This document shows, in pieces, positions 17,993 to 27,544 of a stretch of DNA of 64,000 nt. The translations under genes were made by a program, and so were the position numbers. Position 1 is the first letter of the stretch. Each line of letters starts with the position of its first letter. The notes below the pieces were generated by a model that was not told the DNA's origin, did no database searches, and saw only the letters and a program-made list of their open reading frames with translations. Source of the stretch: Dendrophyllia cribrosa (taxonomy: Eukaryota; Cnidaria; Anthozoa; Scleractinia; Dendrophylliidae); contig JAJLRJ010000010.1 in NCBI GenBank assembly GCA_024195265.1, positions 4,312,135 through 4,376,134 of the forward strand. Reading direction: 5' to 3'.

Positions 17993-19792
17993 ATGGGCAT
18001 ATTTAATAACCTTAAGAAATTCACAAATATTGACATTTCTGAATATATTAGAATCATTAGCCAAAAAATTCAAGCAAGTAGTGGACTCAAGTTGGATCCA
18101 AACAATAACTATGATATGCAGAATAAAAAACTTGTCAATCTAAAGGAAGGGGGTAATGACAGAGATGCAATTACCAAGCATCAATTAGATGTTGGATTAC
18201 TAACTAAACCAGGTAAATATGAAGTATTATTGTTGAATGGCGAAAATCACATGACGGGAGATCTTGATTTAAGAGGAAATAAATTAATTCTACCTGGAGA
18301 AATTAATATGGATCGAAAACTGATCACAAATATGGATACGGATGAAAACAATGATCTCAGTGCTGTGAATATGATAACTCTCAAAAAATATCATCCCGAT
18401 GTTCCTGATCACACTCATGAAGTTACTAAAAACATTGATTTGAAAGAACTTTTTAATATTGTTGAGTCGAAACAACAGACATACTTGGATTTAGCTGCAA
18501 ATTACAACAATCTTGTTAGTTATAATGATGTAAAAAACATTTTTGTCAGTCGTAAAGAGATGTTGTCAATGGAGACTGGTTTGGATATGAATAATAATAC
18601 AATTTTCAATATAAAAGATCCAACAGCAGTTGATCATGCTGTGAATAAAGGGTATGTAGATGATGAAGCAGACAAAAGGCTTTCTTTATCTGGTGGAACA
18701 ATGACTGGTACTCTTGATATGGGATCGGAGAAAATCATCGGTCTTCCCGATCCAAAAACATCCAATGAAGCAACATCAAAACAATATGTTGATACACAGC
18801 TAAATGAGAAGACAGTAGCTCTGGCAGAGGAACTGATCAAAACAGAAGCTGAACTCAAAAAATATGTCAATGAATCGCATATATCGTCAACCTCCCACTT
18901 GAAGGATGAATTCCGGTATTTGATGGAGGATGTGGATGAATCCAGCTCTGAACATAATATAACAGTGACTGGAATAACTGATTTTTCAAGTTCTCCACAT
19001 CATTTCAATAAGAAGGTGTATGATTTGAAAATAACAAAAGATGTTTTCAATGAATACTCTGGGAGACTTGGTTTCCACATGTTAAAACTTCCAGAAGGAG
19101 AATATACGATTTGTATTGAATTCTTTCCCGCTTCCATGACGGGTGTGAGCGTTGACGTTGTGAGCACAAGCCTGAATATCAATCAACAATCAACAAAAAA
19201 ATTTGTGAAGTATTCAAGGTCAATTATTCACATGCATAAATGGCAGATTTCTCCACCTGAATTCATTTTTCTGGATCTGAAATGGAAAGGGACAGCTGAC
19301 GATGTCGTTCAAGGCCCAGCAAAGCTGATTATTTATGGCGTTAAAGGTTCTCAATCAGATGTTGAAAGTTCTGTTTATGATTCTCCCTTTGTTTATGAAA
19401 ATAACAAAATGGTGATGGAGACCAATATTGATATGAATTCACACAAAATCATGAATGCAACCCATCACTTATTTGGGCAATTAAAAACAAATGAAAGTGG
19501 TGGAAAAACATTTTTATTAAATGGTTGTGACAAAATCATGATTCCAAACGGTAGCAAATTAACCAAGATAATAGGGCATTATAATCTTCTAGCTGGTAGT
19601 TATCAACCATTATCCATAAGCATACTCCATGGCTTCTTTTTATCTCAAAAAGCAACATTTACATTATCTGGCAGACAAAGGCAAACATTAGATATCAACC
19701 TCAATTTGACATATGGTCATATGGTTGTGGAGATGGTTGAAACGGTTAAAAATCAAGACATTTCATTATTAATCGAATACACAGCACCATAA
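17993..19792 (+). CDS. Phage-tail-fibre-like protein, candidate capsid spike
   Basis: 599 residues. Several units in the N-terminal half resemble repeats of bacteriophage tail fibres: HMTGDLDLRGNKL near 84, LDMNNNTIFNIKDP with VNKGYVDD near 196-227, GGTMTGTLDMGSEKIIGLP with SKQYVD near 232-267, and a last IDMNSHKIMNA near 480. Between them is a helical, coiled-coil-like part (about 270-300). The C-terminal half is beta-rich, ending SLLIEYTAP, and may be a receptor-binding head. It is placed next to the ATPase on the late side. Role as vertex fibre is inference from repeat type and position. Confidence 0.7.
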   Translation: MGIFNNLKKFTNIDISEYIRIISQKIQASSGLKLDPNNNYDMQNKKLVNLKEGGNDRDAITKHQLDVGLLTKPGKYEVLLLNGENHMTGDLDLRGNKLILPGEINMDRKLITNMDTDENNDLSAVNMITLKKYHPDVPDHTHEVTKNIDLKELFNIVESKQQTYLDLAANYNNLVSYNDVKNIFVSRKEMLSMETGLDMNNNTIFNIKDPTAVDHAVNKGYVDDEADKRLSLSGGTMTGTLDMGSEKIIGLPDPKTSNEATSKQYVDTQLNEKTVALAEELIKTEAELKKYVNESHISSTSHLKDEFRYLMEDVDESSSEHNITVTGITDFSSSPHHFNKKVYDLKITKDVFNEYSGRLGFHMLKLPEGEYTICIEFFPASMTGVSVDVVSTSLNINQQSTKKFVKYSRSIIHMHKWQISPPEFIFLDLKWKGTADDVVQGPAKLIIYGVKGSQSDVESSVYDSPFVYENNKMVMETNIDMNSHKIMNATHHLFGQLKTNESGGKTFLLNGCDKIMIPNGSKLTKIIGHYNLLAGSYQPLSISILHGFFLSQKATFTLSGRQRQTLDINLNLTYGHMVVEMVETVKNQDISLLIEYTAP

Positions 19793-19813
19793 ATTAATAT
19801 AATTATATTATAT

Positions 19814-20215
19814 ATGCTGAATTTGGATAACGCAATTAATTTTTGCAATAAATTTTTCACAACCCAAAAAAACCTACATCCTAATACTAAAGATGAAATA
19901 TTAAAATCGGCTTTAATATATCAATTTTTGTACATTAACTATTTGAATAAGCCAATATCAATGAACCAAATATTAGAAAAACACCCTGACATTGGATTAA
20001 TAGGACCAGGTTCTTGTACTCTAAATACCAATTACCAATTTTTAATTAAACATGCTATTTTTCATGATGCATTTGGAAGATTTTATAATGACTATGAAAT
20101 GGGGCCTGGATACACATATTGCTTCCTTTCAATGCCGAAGAAAGTAAAAAGATCTCCAATAATGGGCCAAATAAGTGGTGTATTATATTGTCTTATTTCA
20201 AATCCTAAAATATAA
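19814..20215 (+). CDS. Unknown Polinton protein
   Basis: 133 residues, mildly hydrophobic with several Tyr, Phe and Cys. No motif is recognised. The start follows the fibre-like gene by 21 bases in the same strand, with an AT-rich leader, so it is probably co-transcribed. Confidence 0.6.
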   Translation: MLNLDNAINFCNKFFTTQKNLHPNTKDEILKSALIYQFLYINYLNKPISMNQILEKHPDIGLIGPGSCTLNTNYQFLIKHAIFHDAFGRFYNDYEMGPGYTYCFLSMPKKVKRSPIMGQISGVLYCLISNPKI

Positions 20216-20241
20216 TATGTACTAATAATATATAGAATAGA

Positions 20242-20724
20242 ATGACTAAAACAGATATCTTTCAATTTAATCATATCGATAAGTGTATAAGCAAAGAAAA
20301 ATTATCTGAAATCAAAGCGTTATATAGATATTACCACAAACGCTTTTGGTGTTATAAAAAGGCTTTCAAATATTTTAAGAGATTGAATTTAATTGTAAAT
20401 GTTACTTCAACAGGCTTAGTAGTTATTGGTACAATAGCTGGTAGTATCACATTAAATCCTGCTATACTAGCTTCTATTTCTGGAGCTGGTTTATTGCTTA
20501 AGACAATATCTGAAATCAAGGACTATAAGAGAAAAATTGAAATGTCTAAATTTTCTTATATGACTTATGAAAAAGTGTTAGTTGATCTACGGTCTTTTTT
20601 AAGAGGAAATCAATTCAACCACACTGTTTTCATCAATGAAATGAGACAGTTAGATGAAATAATCATCGATCTTTGTCCTCTTGCTGATAAATTCGAGAAA
20701 CAGTATGATAAAAAATTCGAGTAA
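20242..20724 (+). CDS. Unknown protein with two membrane segments
   Basis: 160 residues. A basic, helical N-terminal region (15-47) is followed by two hydrophobic segments, about 48-69 and 72-88, separated by a short SITLNP turn, then a charged helical C-terminal part. The layout is like a small two-helix hairpin membrane protein (compare SLATT-type proteins, not asserted). It may act in membrane interaction, egress or host control. It ends the rightward block. Confidence 0.65.
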   Translation: MTKTDIFQFNHIDKCISKEKLSEIKALYRYYHKRFWCYKKAFKYFKRLNLIVNVTSTGLVVIGTIAGSITLNPAILASISGAGLLLKTISEIKDYKRKIEMSKFSYMTYEKVLVDLRSFLRGNQFNHTVFINEMRQLDEIIIDLCPLADKFEKQYDKKFE

Positions 20725-20806
20725 ATTTTATTTTATAATTCATTCAAAGGGAAAAACCCTTCACATGACGTATGACTTCCTATTTTTCTGAGAATCATGC
20801 AACAGG

Positions 20807-21136
20807 TCACCTTTTAATAATTTTGTTGACATCATTCTTTATTAATTTATAAACATCATCCCACCATTGTTCATAAAATTTTAATGTCTTTTTAGAAGAA
20901 GTTATTTTTATTTTATCATAAGGTAATCCTAAAATTTTTAATAATCTTCTCAAAACATAGGTTACACTAATCATCCGTTTCCGGTTCTTATTGACTTCTG
21001 GTAACACGTTGTTTATTAATCCAAAAATCTTATATATTTTGTTACGGTCATTAAAACTTAAAGGAATCTCTTTTATATATTTATTGATTGTATTTTCGAT
21101 ATGATATTTTCTTACATATACACTCTTTTTTCTTAT
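20807..21136 (-). pseudogene. VLTF3-like late transcription factor, C-terminal part
   Basis: The reading frame on the minus strand is open from the insertion edge at about 21136 to the stop at 20807. Its end (VTYVLRRLLKILG, then a lysine-rich stretch and WWDDVYKLI) resembles the C-terminal signature of poxvirus/NCLDV VLTF3-like proteins. The matching N-terminal zinc-ribbon part lies at 22890-23147. The 1.75 kb between them is an unrelated insertion, so the gene is broken. Family assignment rests on motif resemblance only. Confidence 0.6.
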
Positions 21137-22889
21137 TACTTGGGCGGAGCGACCAAGTATTAAAATGCAGTTTGGTCGTCGACAAATGTGCAGTATTGCG
21201 CAACTCTGGGGATGGCGGGATTGTTCAAACCTTCACCGCGGTCACACGTCCGAGGCGTTTTTCGTTTTATTTGGTGGGATTCATTTAGTATTAAGTGGAA
21301 ACGTGGGCAAGGATGTATAAAATAATTAGTTTATGTAACTATCTTTTCATCTTTCCGGCTCAAAATAACGAGCTTCTTTTCCATCGTTGAAAACTGATCA
21401 AAACGCTTCGTGCCTGAGCACAATTGTGTTGGCAAATGGCGCCAACAGTTCTGCGGTTCATAGTTTTCAAACGCTTAGAACTTTTTTTTAGTAAACTTTC
21501 AAAACGTTTAGTGAGTTGAAAGTGTATTGTCAATATATGAAACTTTTAATAAACAGTGAAAATGACAACCTTAACTTTGAAGTACTTTGGTTAACTTTTG
21601 CAAATTTCTCTCGTTTAACCGCGGTGGAGTACACCTGTTGTTTGTTGATGCGAGGCGAACGTCACAAAGTGCGAGTCGTGTTTTCTCTGTTGCATCTAAC
21701 AGTTTCATATTCAATATGCGTAAAGAAATTACTCAAGAAGACACTGCGAAAGTATTTGACACTCGCTATTAATTCTACGATACCTTCATGACGGAAACCC
21801 GCTAAAACATGTTCAAACGAACATGAAGAAGATAATTTTGACGAATACATACCTAGCGCTTATTTAATAAGAAGTGAACAGGGGACAGCGAAGGAAGAAA
21901 TATAAGCGTGGTAGGAATCCCAATTAATTTCACTTCTTTCGGTTGTTTGCCTTTCATTAATTTTTATTTCGTGAAGTTGAAGGAACAGAACAGCCAACTG
22001 AAACTTTGGGTGCAAAAATTCACCGCCGAGAGAAGATGTAAACAATGCACGCGTTGTCTTGCGAGACGTTACTTGCGAGTTTTGCTTCCGCTAGTGAATG
22101 TTTCTCGGGCGAAAATAACCTTAAAGCGATCACTTTTTCATTTAATATTCTTTTCTGTGTTTCGGATACAGAGGAATAAAAACTGGATATATTTTCGTGT
22201 GACTGATTGCGAGATGTTTTATGAAACAGCTGCGTTATGCGTTACTGGAAAGGTTTCAAATTACTTTCACATTATGCAAATTGCAACATTTTTACCTCAA
22301 CTGCAAAAATATGTTTCAAAGGGCTAAATTTGTTTCTCTCCTCCTAAATTATCACTTCTGTCGTTAACTTTGATTAAAGTTATAAGTTTCATTCAAACTT
22401 TATTATAATAACGGCGGGAATACTTCCAGCAAAACTTTCAATTGAAAAAGTTGTTTTGATCTCGGGTCCGGACCAGGCAATTACATCATGGCTTCGAAAG
22501 GCCACTTTGCGGCTACATTTGCATTCACTTCAAAAGTGTCAGAAAAACAGACCAGCTAGTTACAAGATTTAGCTAAAACCAATAACAACCATCGGGAAAC
22601 TCTGACATACGGCCTTTTTTTCAACGGTAAGTACAAAGTAGGCATCGATTTGTATTTTTCAGCATGTACTCGTCTTTTGACACAGTTGACACGCTACTTT
22701 AATAATTTACGTGCGATCTCGCACGCTATTAAAGTGTACTGTGTCTTCTTGTTTTGACGGTTAACGCGCTTCTTTGTTAGACTGCTCACACTATCCGAAT
22801 ACTCCCTATCATCAAACCGTGAAATAACGTGCATGCAGGTTCCCAAGACAATTATTCTCCAATATGCCTAATACAACGACGCCCAAGTA
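21137..22889. mobile_element. Non-autonomous DNA transposon inside the VLTF3-like gene
   Basis: The insertion starts tacttgggcg and ends cgcccaagta, a short terminal inverted repeat. Base composition is less AT-rich than the Polinton and there is no transposase; the longest frame (139 residues at 21908-22327) has no recognisable motif. The target duplication cannot be fixed: TA fits if the repeat is trimmed by two bases. It is younger than the Polinton insertion or entered the element before its spread. Confidence 0.65.
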
Positions 22890-23147
22890 TACGCTTCCAC
22901 AGCGTCTTGTTCTATATAAATTTTCATGAAAGTCAACATATGAATTAACTAATTCATAACCATGGACGGAACCGCAATTTAGACAGACGCTCATACCATC
23001 TATACTATTTATATCTTGTTCACTACAGCATGACTTGACCACTCTCACACTTCTGTCAACTTCTGCCAATTGCTCATCACAAAAGGGACAGGTCAACTCA
23101 CCAATACTCATCATATAATCGTGAATATCCAAATTACAATAATTCAT
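22890..23147 (-). pseudogene. VLTF3-like late transcription factor, N-terminal zinc-ribbon part
   Basis: Starts at the ATG at 23147. Two CxxC knuckles are visible: CPFC near residue 20 and CLNCG near 56, the latter followed by VHGYELVNSYVDFHENLYR. The CC...D...G..VC..CG pattern resembles the zinc ribbon of VLTF3-like factors. The frame runs into the transposon near residue 86 and then ends by chance at 22812. Confidence 0.6.
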
Positions 23148-23251
23148 TCTATACTATTATATGAGATTATATTTTTTAAAACAATAGCTATAAGCGGTGC
23201 GTGTCTAAATTCCCAGAAAACAAAAATAGCGAACATGTAAAAATCGGCTAA

Positions 23252-23440
23252 CGCGAATTTATTGCTACCGAACGATGTCATTTCCTCACAATAAATATTC
23301 CCACGCGTGGGAAACTATCTTTGTTCCATTGCGTAGATGTTATTACGCGAATTTATTGCTACCGAACGATGTCATTTCCTCACAATAAATATTCCCACGC
23401 GTGGGAAACTATCTTTGTTCCATTGCGTAGATGTTATTTT
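23252..23440 (+). repeat. Tandem duplication, about 94-bp unit
   Basis: Two almost identical consecutive units start gcgaatttattgctaccg and end gcgtagatgttatt. Each contains one copy of the 28-bp palindromic box described separately. Confidence 0.8.
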
Positions 23441-23926
23441 TAATCCAAATGCTAATCATGGAAGCTGTCATAAAAGGTGATGAAACAATAAATATTCCCA
23501 CGCGTGGGAAACTGAACCAATATAAACAAGAGTGGAAGGCATAATATTTCGCACACCTTTGATATCACTGATGGATAAACAGCGTTTTATTGAGTTTAGA
23601 ACAGATCGGGCAAAGTTGAGAGATCTTGTAAAGTTAAATCAAACCCCATAATATGTTGAAAATATTTTCTCTCGTGATCTGAAACAATAGCTATAGTGAT
23701 GACTCATTTCATAGGCGGCTTCCCCTGTTTTTTCCGAGAATGTCACACACCGATAACTCCATCCTGGTTACAATCTGATGACTCATTTCCTCACAATAAA
23801 TATTCCCACGCGTGGGAAACTATCTTTGTTCCATTGCGTAGATGTTATTTTTAATCCAAATGCTAACTCTTTGATGGTTGTCATAAAAGGTGATGAGACA
23901 ATAAATATTCCCACGCGTGGGAAACT
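23289..23926 (+). promoter_or_regulatory. Five copies of a 28-bp box with CCCACGCGTGGG palindrome
   Basis: Identical boxes caataaat-attcCCACGCGTGGgaaact lie at 23289-23316, 23383-23410, 23486-23513, 23794-23821 and 23899-23926. Each contains the perfect 12-bp palindrome CCCACGCGTGGG. Spacing within groups is 94-105 bp. The third and fifth lie 58 bases before the start codons of a truncated gene copy and the intact gene, so they may be promoter operators. An origin function is an alternative. Confidence 0.6.
23571..23685 (+). pseudogene. Truncated duplicate of the 198-residue Polinton gene
   Basis: The first roughly 35 codons match the gene at 23984 with a few substitutions (starting MDKQRFI), then an in-frame stop occurs after codon 26 and similarity ends near 23680. 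The upstream region including the palindromic box is duplicated with it, so the event copied about 240 bp. Confidence 0.75.
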
Positions 23927-23983
23927 CAACCAATATAAACAAGAGTGGAAGGCATAATATTTCGCACACTTTTGATATCACTG

Positions 23984-24580
23984 ATGGATAAACAGCGTTT
24001 TATTGCGTTTAGAACAGACCTGGCAGAGTTGAGAGATCTTGTAAAGGGAAATCAAAGTCCACAATATGTTGAAAATATTTTCTCTGAGTTAGTGAAAAAA
24101 TACCCAGAACTAGCTGCTGATCCGGAAGGTTTACCTAATTTGAAAGTTGGACCTTGTACTGCAAGTTCCCAGAAGAAAAGTGATGCTGATATAAAAGACG
24201 AGCTGCTAAGAAGCATCGACATGACAAGATTTATGGATTATACGGGAATAAAAGTTGTTTTGGACAATGAAGAAACATGCCTGGATTCGTTGAGAAGCCT
24301 TGAAGTAGCTATTAAAGATTCAAGAAAGAGAATAGTTCATTTCTCTTGTTTACAAGGTCAAGTGCTGAAAAGACTACAAGACATTACAGGAAAAAAGATG
24401 ACTGCGATATCGAAACTAACTCCATATTCTCAATCTCAAGCATATTTCTTAATTAATTTCTATGAATTAGTTCAAAAGTATAACAAGATCATGTATTCTA
24501 ACTTACCTCTTCGATTTTTTAAGACGAATTTTAAGATTATTGCTGGCATTTGCGATAGTGAACCAGAATTGTTTATGTAA
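23984..24580 (+). CDS. Unknown Polinton protein, right-end gene
   Basis: 198 residues from the ATG at 23984, chosen because that codon is conserved in the upstream truncated duplicate; an alternative GTG 39 bases earlier falls in the leader. Mixed alpha-helical composition. A region near residues 125-180 (KRLQDITGKKMTAISKLTPYSQSQAYFLINF) hints at a helix-turn-helix-like fold, but this is weak. It ends just before the right terminal repeat. Placement and dedicated promoter repeats suggest an early or regulatory gene. No family recognised. Confidence 0.6.
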   Translation: MDKQRFIAFRTDLAELRDLVKGNQSPQYVENIFSELVKKYPELAADPEGLPNLKVGPCTASSQKKSDADIKDELLRSIDMTRFMDYTGIKVVLDNEETCLDSLRSLEVAIKDSRKRIVHFSCLQGQVLKRLQDITGKKMTAISKLTPYSQSQAYFLINFYELVQKYNKIMYSNLPLRFFKTNFKIIAGICDSEPELFM

Positions 24581-24598
24581 GATTTTGTACATCGCCCA

Positions 24599-24798
24599 AC
24601 TTCCTGTTTTTCCGAGAATCATGTCACGCAAAGGAAATCACGCAATGGAATAAACGCACCATTTTGTTTTTATTAACATATAGTTTCATTTAATTTTTCT
24701 ATATTTTTTAATCCAACAGATGGGAAGTAGTTAAGACTTGGCATGGTATCAGATCAGTTTTGCAAAACTGATCTGGTACCGCCAAGTCCTTAACTACT
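24599..24798 (-). repeat. Right terminal inverted repeat of the Polinton
   Basis: Reverse complement of the left repeat. The outermost 73 bases (24726-24798) form the same palindrome. It also carries aataaacgcacc, a partial match to the promoter box found before three left-side genes. Confidence 0.9.
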
Positions 24799-24804
24799 GA
24801 CAAA
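24799..24804 (+). repeat. Right 6-bp target site duplication (gacaaa)
   Basis: Identical to 5287-5292, directly outside the right terminal repeat. Confidence 0.9.
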
Positions 24805-25980
24805 TTTCCGTGTTTGCCTCGCGCGTTATGTATGTTGCGGTCCGAAACATAAATGGTGACCGATATTTGAGTATCGAAAGGTAATCGATTCACGCAGGGA
24901 ATATCTTTTGTTATCGTTAATTTATGCCGTGAGACGAAGGTTTCGATCCTCTTCAGATGGTCCGAAAGCTAAGTGTGGGCCCATACCGATACCAAAGGAA
25001 TTGACGCCACGATACTTGGGTATCGAAAAGTACGCAATATCGCTTTTGAACGGGTCATTCTGCGCTGGCATTCTTGCAGGCGTCATTTAGTTTGCTATAC
25101 CGTGCTGACGAGTTCCAATAAGAACGAAACAGTGCTACCCTACTTATCGGTTTCTGTCGCGTTGGTGTCTCGCAAAGTCAACTTCTTTACGTAGTCAGTT
25201 TATTGTAAGTAAATTACCGCATCTAACCCCTCTAATTGGACACTAAAAAATGATTAGCCCGGCGACAAACGTTCGTAATTTTCTTTCAACGAAACTGATA
25301 GTAAGTGTGTAGTTGACTAACTTGGCGTATTTGAGAACATTTTAATCAGTTAGAATTTTACTTTGTAATCGGGACGTGAAAAACTGTTGCTCTAACCACT
25401 GAGCTTAATTATTTGCAGTTTTTATTTGCAGTTTTGAGTTAACCAGAACTTTGACCCCAAAACATAAAAATACTTTTGACATTGCCCGTATTATAATCTT
25501 TGCGAATTTCTTGGATTTAAAATTGATTGCAGGGTTTTTTTTGTTTTGCACAAAATGCGGCTTAGGATTTTCCCAAACGAATACACACTGTAAATCATAA
25601 ATGACCCATAAACAGCAAAACTCCTGACGACCCCAGTCCACGTACAAATTAGAAGTTGAACAAGTATTTGCTCTCTGGTCTGCGATTCGGCCAAACCGGA
25701 AAGGAAGTCGATAAGACATATTGACTTCCGGCAATAAAGAATTCCCACTTCCGGTTTTGTCGGTACCACGTTTATTCACGGCAAAGCAACCAGACCTACA
25801 GCATAAACTCGCAAATCTACAAGAATGATCCAGAAAAAGCGTCAGAAAGACGGAAAAATATTTATCTGACTTATCCAACGATACGAAAAGTTGCATCATT
25901 TCTGTCATTTGTGAAATGTGGAGCCGCCATGTTGAGCCACGTGGAGTTTCGTGGATGTACGCATGTCCCACGCGGGTTCC
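24805..25980. other. Intergenic region between Polinton and HYOU1 promoter
   Basis: No recognisable gene or repeat boundary. A 194-codon minus-strand frame (25405-25989) starts close to the HYOU1 promoter region; it has no motif I know and may be chance or part of a divergent transcript. Confidence 0.5.
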
Positions 25981-25985
25981 CTTAG

Positions 25986-26004
25986 CCAATCAGCGCTAGC
26001 CGCG
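25986..26004 (+). promoter_or_regulatory. ERSE-like element upstream of HYOU1
   Basis: CCAAT, nine bases, then CCGCG. The ER stress response element is CCAAT-N9-CCACG, so this has one mismatch with exact spacing. It lies about 115 bases before the putative first-exon donor. HYOU1 is a known unfolded-protein-response target in mammals, which makes the site plausible here. Confidence 0.5.
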
Positions 26005-26059
26005 TTCTGAACTCAGCACCGGCATTTTCAACTTTATTTCAAGTCTTTCGAGATTGTTT

Positions 26060-26118
26060 ATAACTTCTACTTTCTCCTAATAGCCAAGAAAGCGAGCTCT
26101 GTATCTTTAAGCTGCAAG
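26060..26118 (+). other. HYOU1: Candidate 5' non-coding exon of HYOU1
   Basis: The sequence ends gctgcaag followed by gtaggttt, a good donor. The next acceptor (ttacttcag, ending 27520) lies 24 bases before the start codon. The transcription start is not known; the left bound is a guess. Confidence 0.4.
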
Positions 26119-26631
26119 GTAGGTTTTAAACCTTCAATAGGTCGTGTCGTGTTGACGCTAAAATCGCGTGTAAACTTTCAGCTGTCGGCATATCTTGTTA
26201 CATGTGTGTTTTCGAAACTAGAATTTTTTTGAAGTCCAGTTTTTGGATTCTCCGGGTTGTCTTAAAGCTTCTAGCTTATAAAATCATCGTAGCTCTCTAT
26301 CTGTTTATCTCGTTCAGATTTGATTATTCCTGTCAATACGTGCTTACCCCAGTGCAATGTGATGCCGTCAAAGGATGAAATGTGTACAAATTGTGACTGA
26401 CCATTGTGACAGGAAATTTAAAAGTAAGCTTCAACAAGAATAAAATTGCTTGTTGGATTAAGTCAATTTTTCCGTTCGCTCGTGTTAACATTCTTCAAAA
26501 CACTAATGTCTGAAAATACACTTCATGTATATTGTGTGATCGAAGAGTTTTGCAATTTCTTAATTTTTGGTTTACTACACGACACTTGAGATTTCCTAGA
26601 AGATTTCAGTAAAATAAATATTTTCCCATAA

Positions 26632-26977
26632 AGCAGTTTCCCATTAAGTGTTGAAAGTAATTTTGTAATTGCTTTCATTTCGCATTGCCACGTGATTGTG
26701 ATTGGCTAAAAAATCGTGTCCACTTTATCAACCGATCAGAAATAAAATGAAAACCAATCGTGACTTACTTGCATGCATTTTCCCGCGCTTGGCTCCAGAT
26801 GTATGTATTTGCTTTGAGTTCTGATTGGTTCATTGGATTGTCTGCAACTGTTGTGATTGGCCAGACTGATTACAGTTGAACCATAATAGAGAGCTGTCCG
26901 CATTCAAGAGGTGGTCGTAAGGGAAGGTTTAACTGTACTTTGGTTTTGGTTTTACGACACCCAATTAAAAACTGCTT
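26632..26977. mobile_element. MITE family A, copy 1 (5'UTR intron)
   Basis: Ends are gcagttt(tc)-caatt inverted repeats with gtgt-cgaaagtaatt inside. Shares the gattggttttggttttac / ccaatcagaa core with copies at 38736, 46522 and 53074. This copy is diverged. Confidence 0.55.
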
Positions 26978-27344
26978 GATTTTAATAGCTTTCATTTGTT
27001 GTGAAGGTTGACGACAGCTCAGACTAGGAGTTGATTCTGTCTGTGACACAGGCTACCATAACCCAGGAAGTGACAAATTCTGTATTAACAAAAGTCAGTT
27101 GCACTTCTAATGTTTGCATCAATTGAAGAGACACTGTTCAAGTTGTGGAAGAGGTTATAATGGAGGGGCCAATAATTAACCAACAAGGCAGTTCAGATCC
27201 CATACATGAACATGGGACAAGTCGAGGATCAGTGATAACCAACCATCCATGCAGTGCATGTATAAAAATTAATTTAAAAAAGTGTCACTCCATGATGCTT
27301 TCAATATTGTTCTGTAGTTTGTGGTGCATTTTGCATGTGAAAGC

Positions 27345-27420
27345 ATGTTGGAGTAGTGGTTAGTATACTGGACTTCAGATCCGGAGGTCTGTACGGGTTC
27401 GAGGCTTGGTCTCAGCCATC
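27345..27420 (+). repeat. tRNA-derived SINE fragment
   Basis: An A-box-like tagtggttagtatactgg and a B-box-like gggttcgag stand at tRNA spacing, but the acceptor stem does not close, so this is a SINE head and not a functional tRNA. Confidence 0.5.
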
Positions 27421-27544
27421 GTATTGTTTCCTTAGACAAGAAACTTTACTGTAAGACGAGTAAGTGAACTGACAAAGGTATTAATTTATGGCAAATTAAT
27501 TGTTACTTTTTTTACTTCAGGTGTGTTGTACACAGAAGGCAGCC

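Larger units (their letters stand above)
5293..24798. mobile_element. Complete Polinton/Maverick element, 19.5 kb
   Basis: Boundaries come from terminal inverted repeats that start AG and end CT, and from the 6-bp duplication on both sides. The interior carries the Polinton hallmark set: protein-primed DNA polymerase B, RVE integrase, adenovirus-type protease, A32/FtsK-type ATPase, major and penton-like minor capsid proteins. Genes are intronless and closely spaced, unlike the host gene beyond 27.5 kb. Two lesions, a frameshift in the protease and a transposon in the VLTF3-like gene, suggest that this copy is not autonomous now, though most other frames are open. Confidence 0.95.

Noticed and set aside
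21908..22327. 139-codon frame within the transposon interrupting the VLTF3-like gene
   Set aside because: No transposase motif or DDE pattern; composition looks random.
25405..25989. 194-codon minus-strand open frame near the HYOU1 promoter
   Set aside because: No motif, odd composition with many Cys and Phe, and a second frame starts ATGGCGGCT in the same place; not enough to call a gene, though a divergent transcript is possible.
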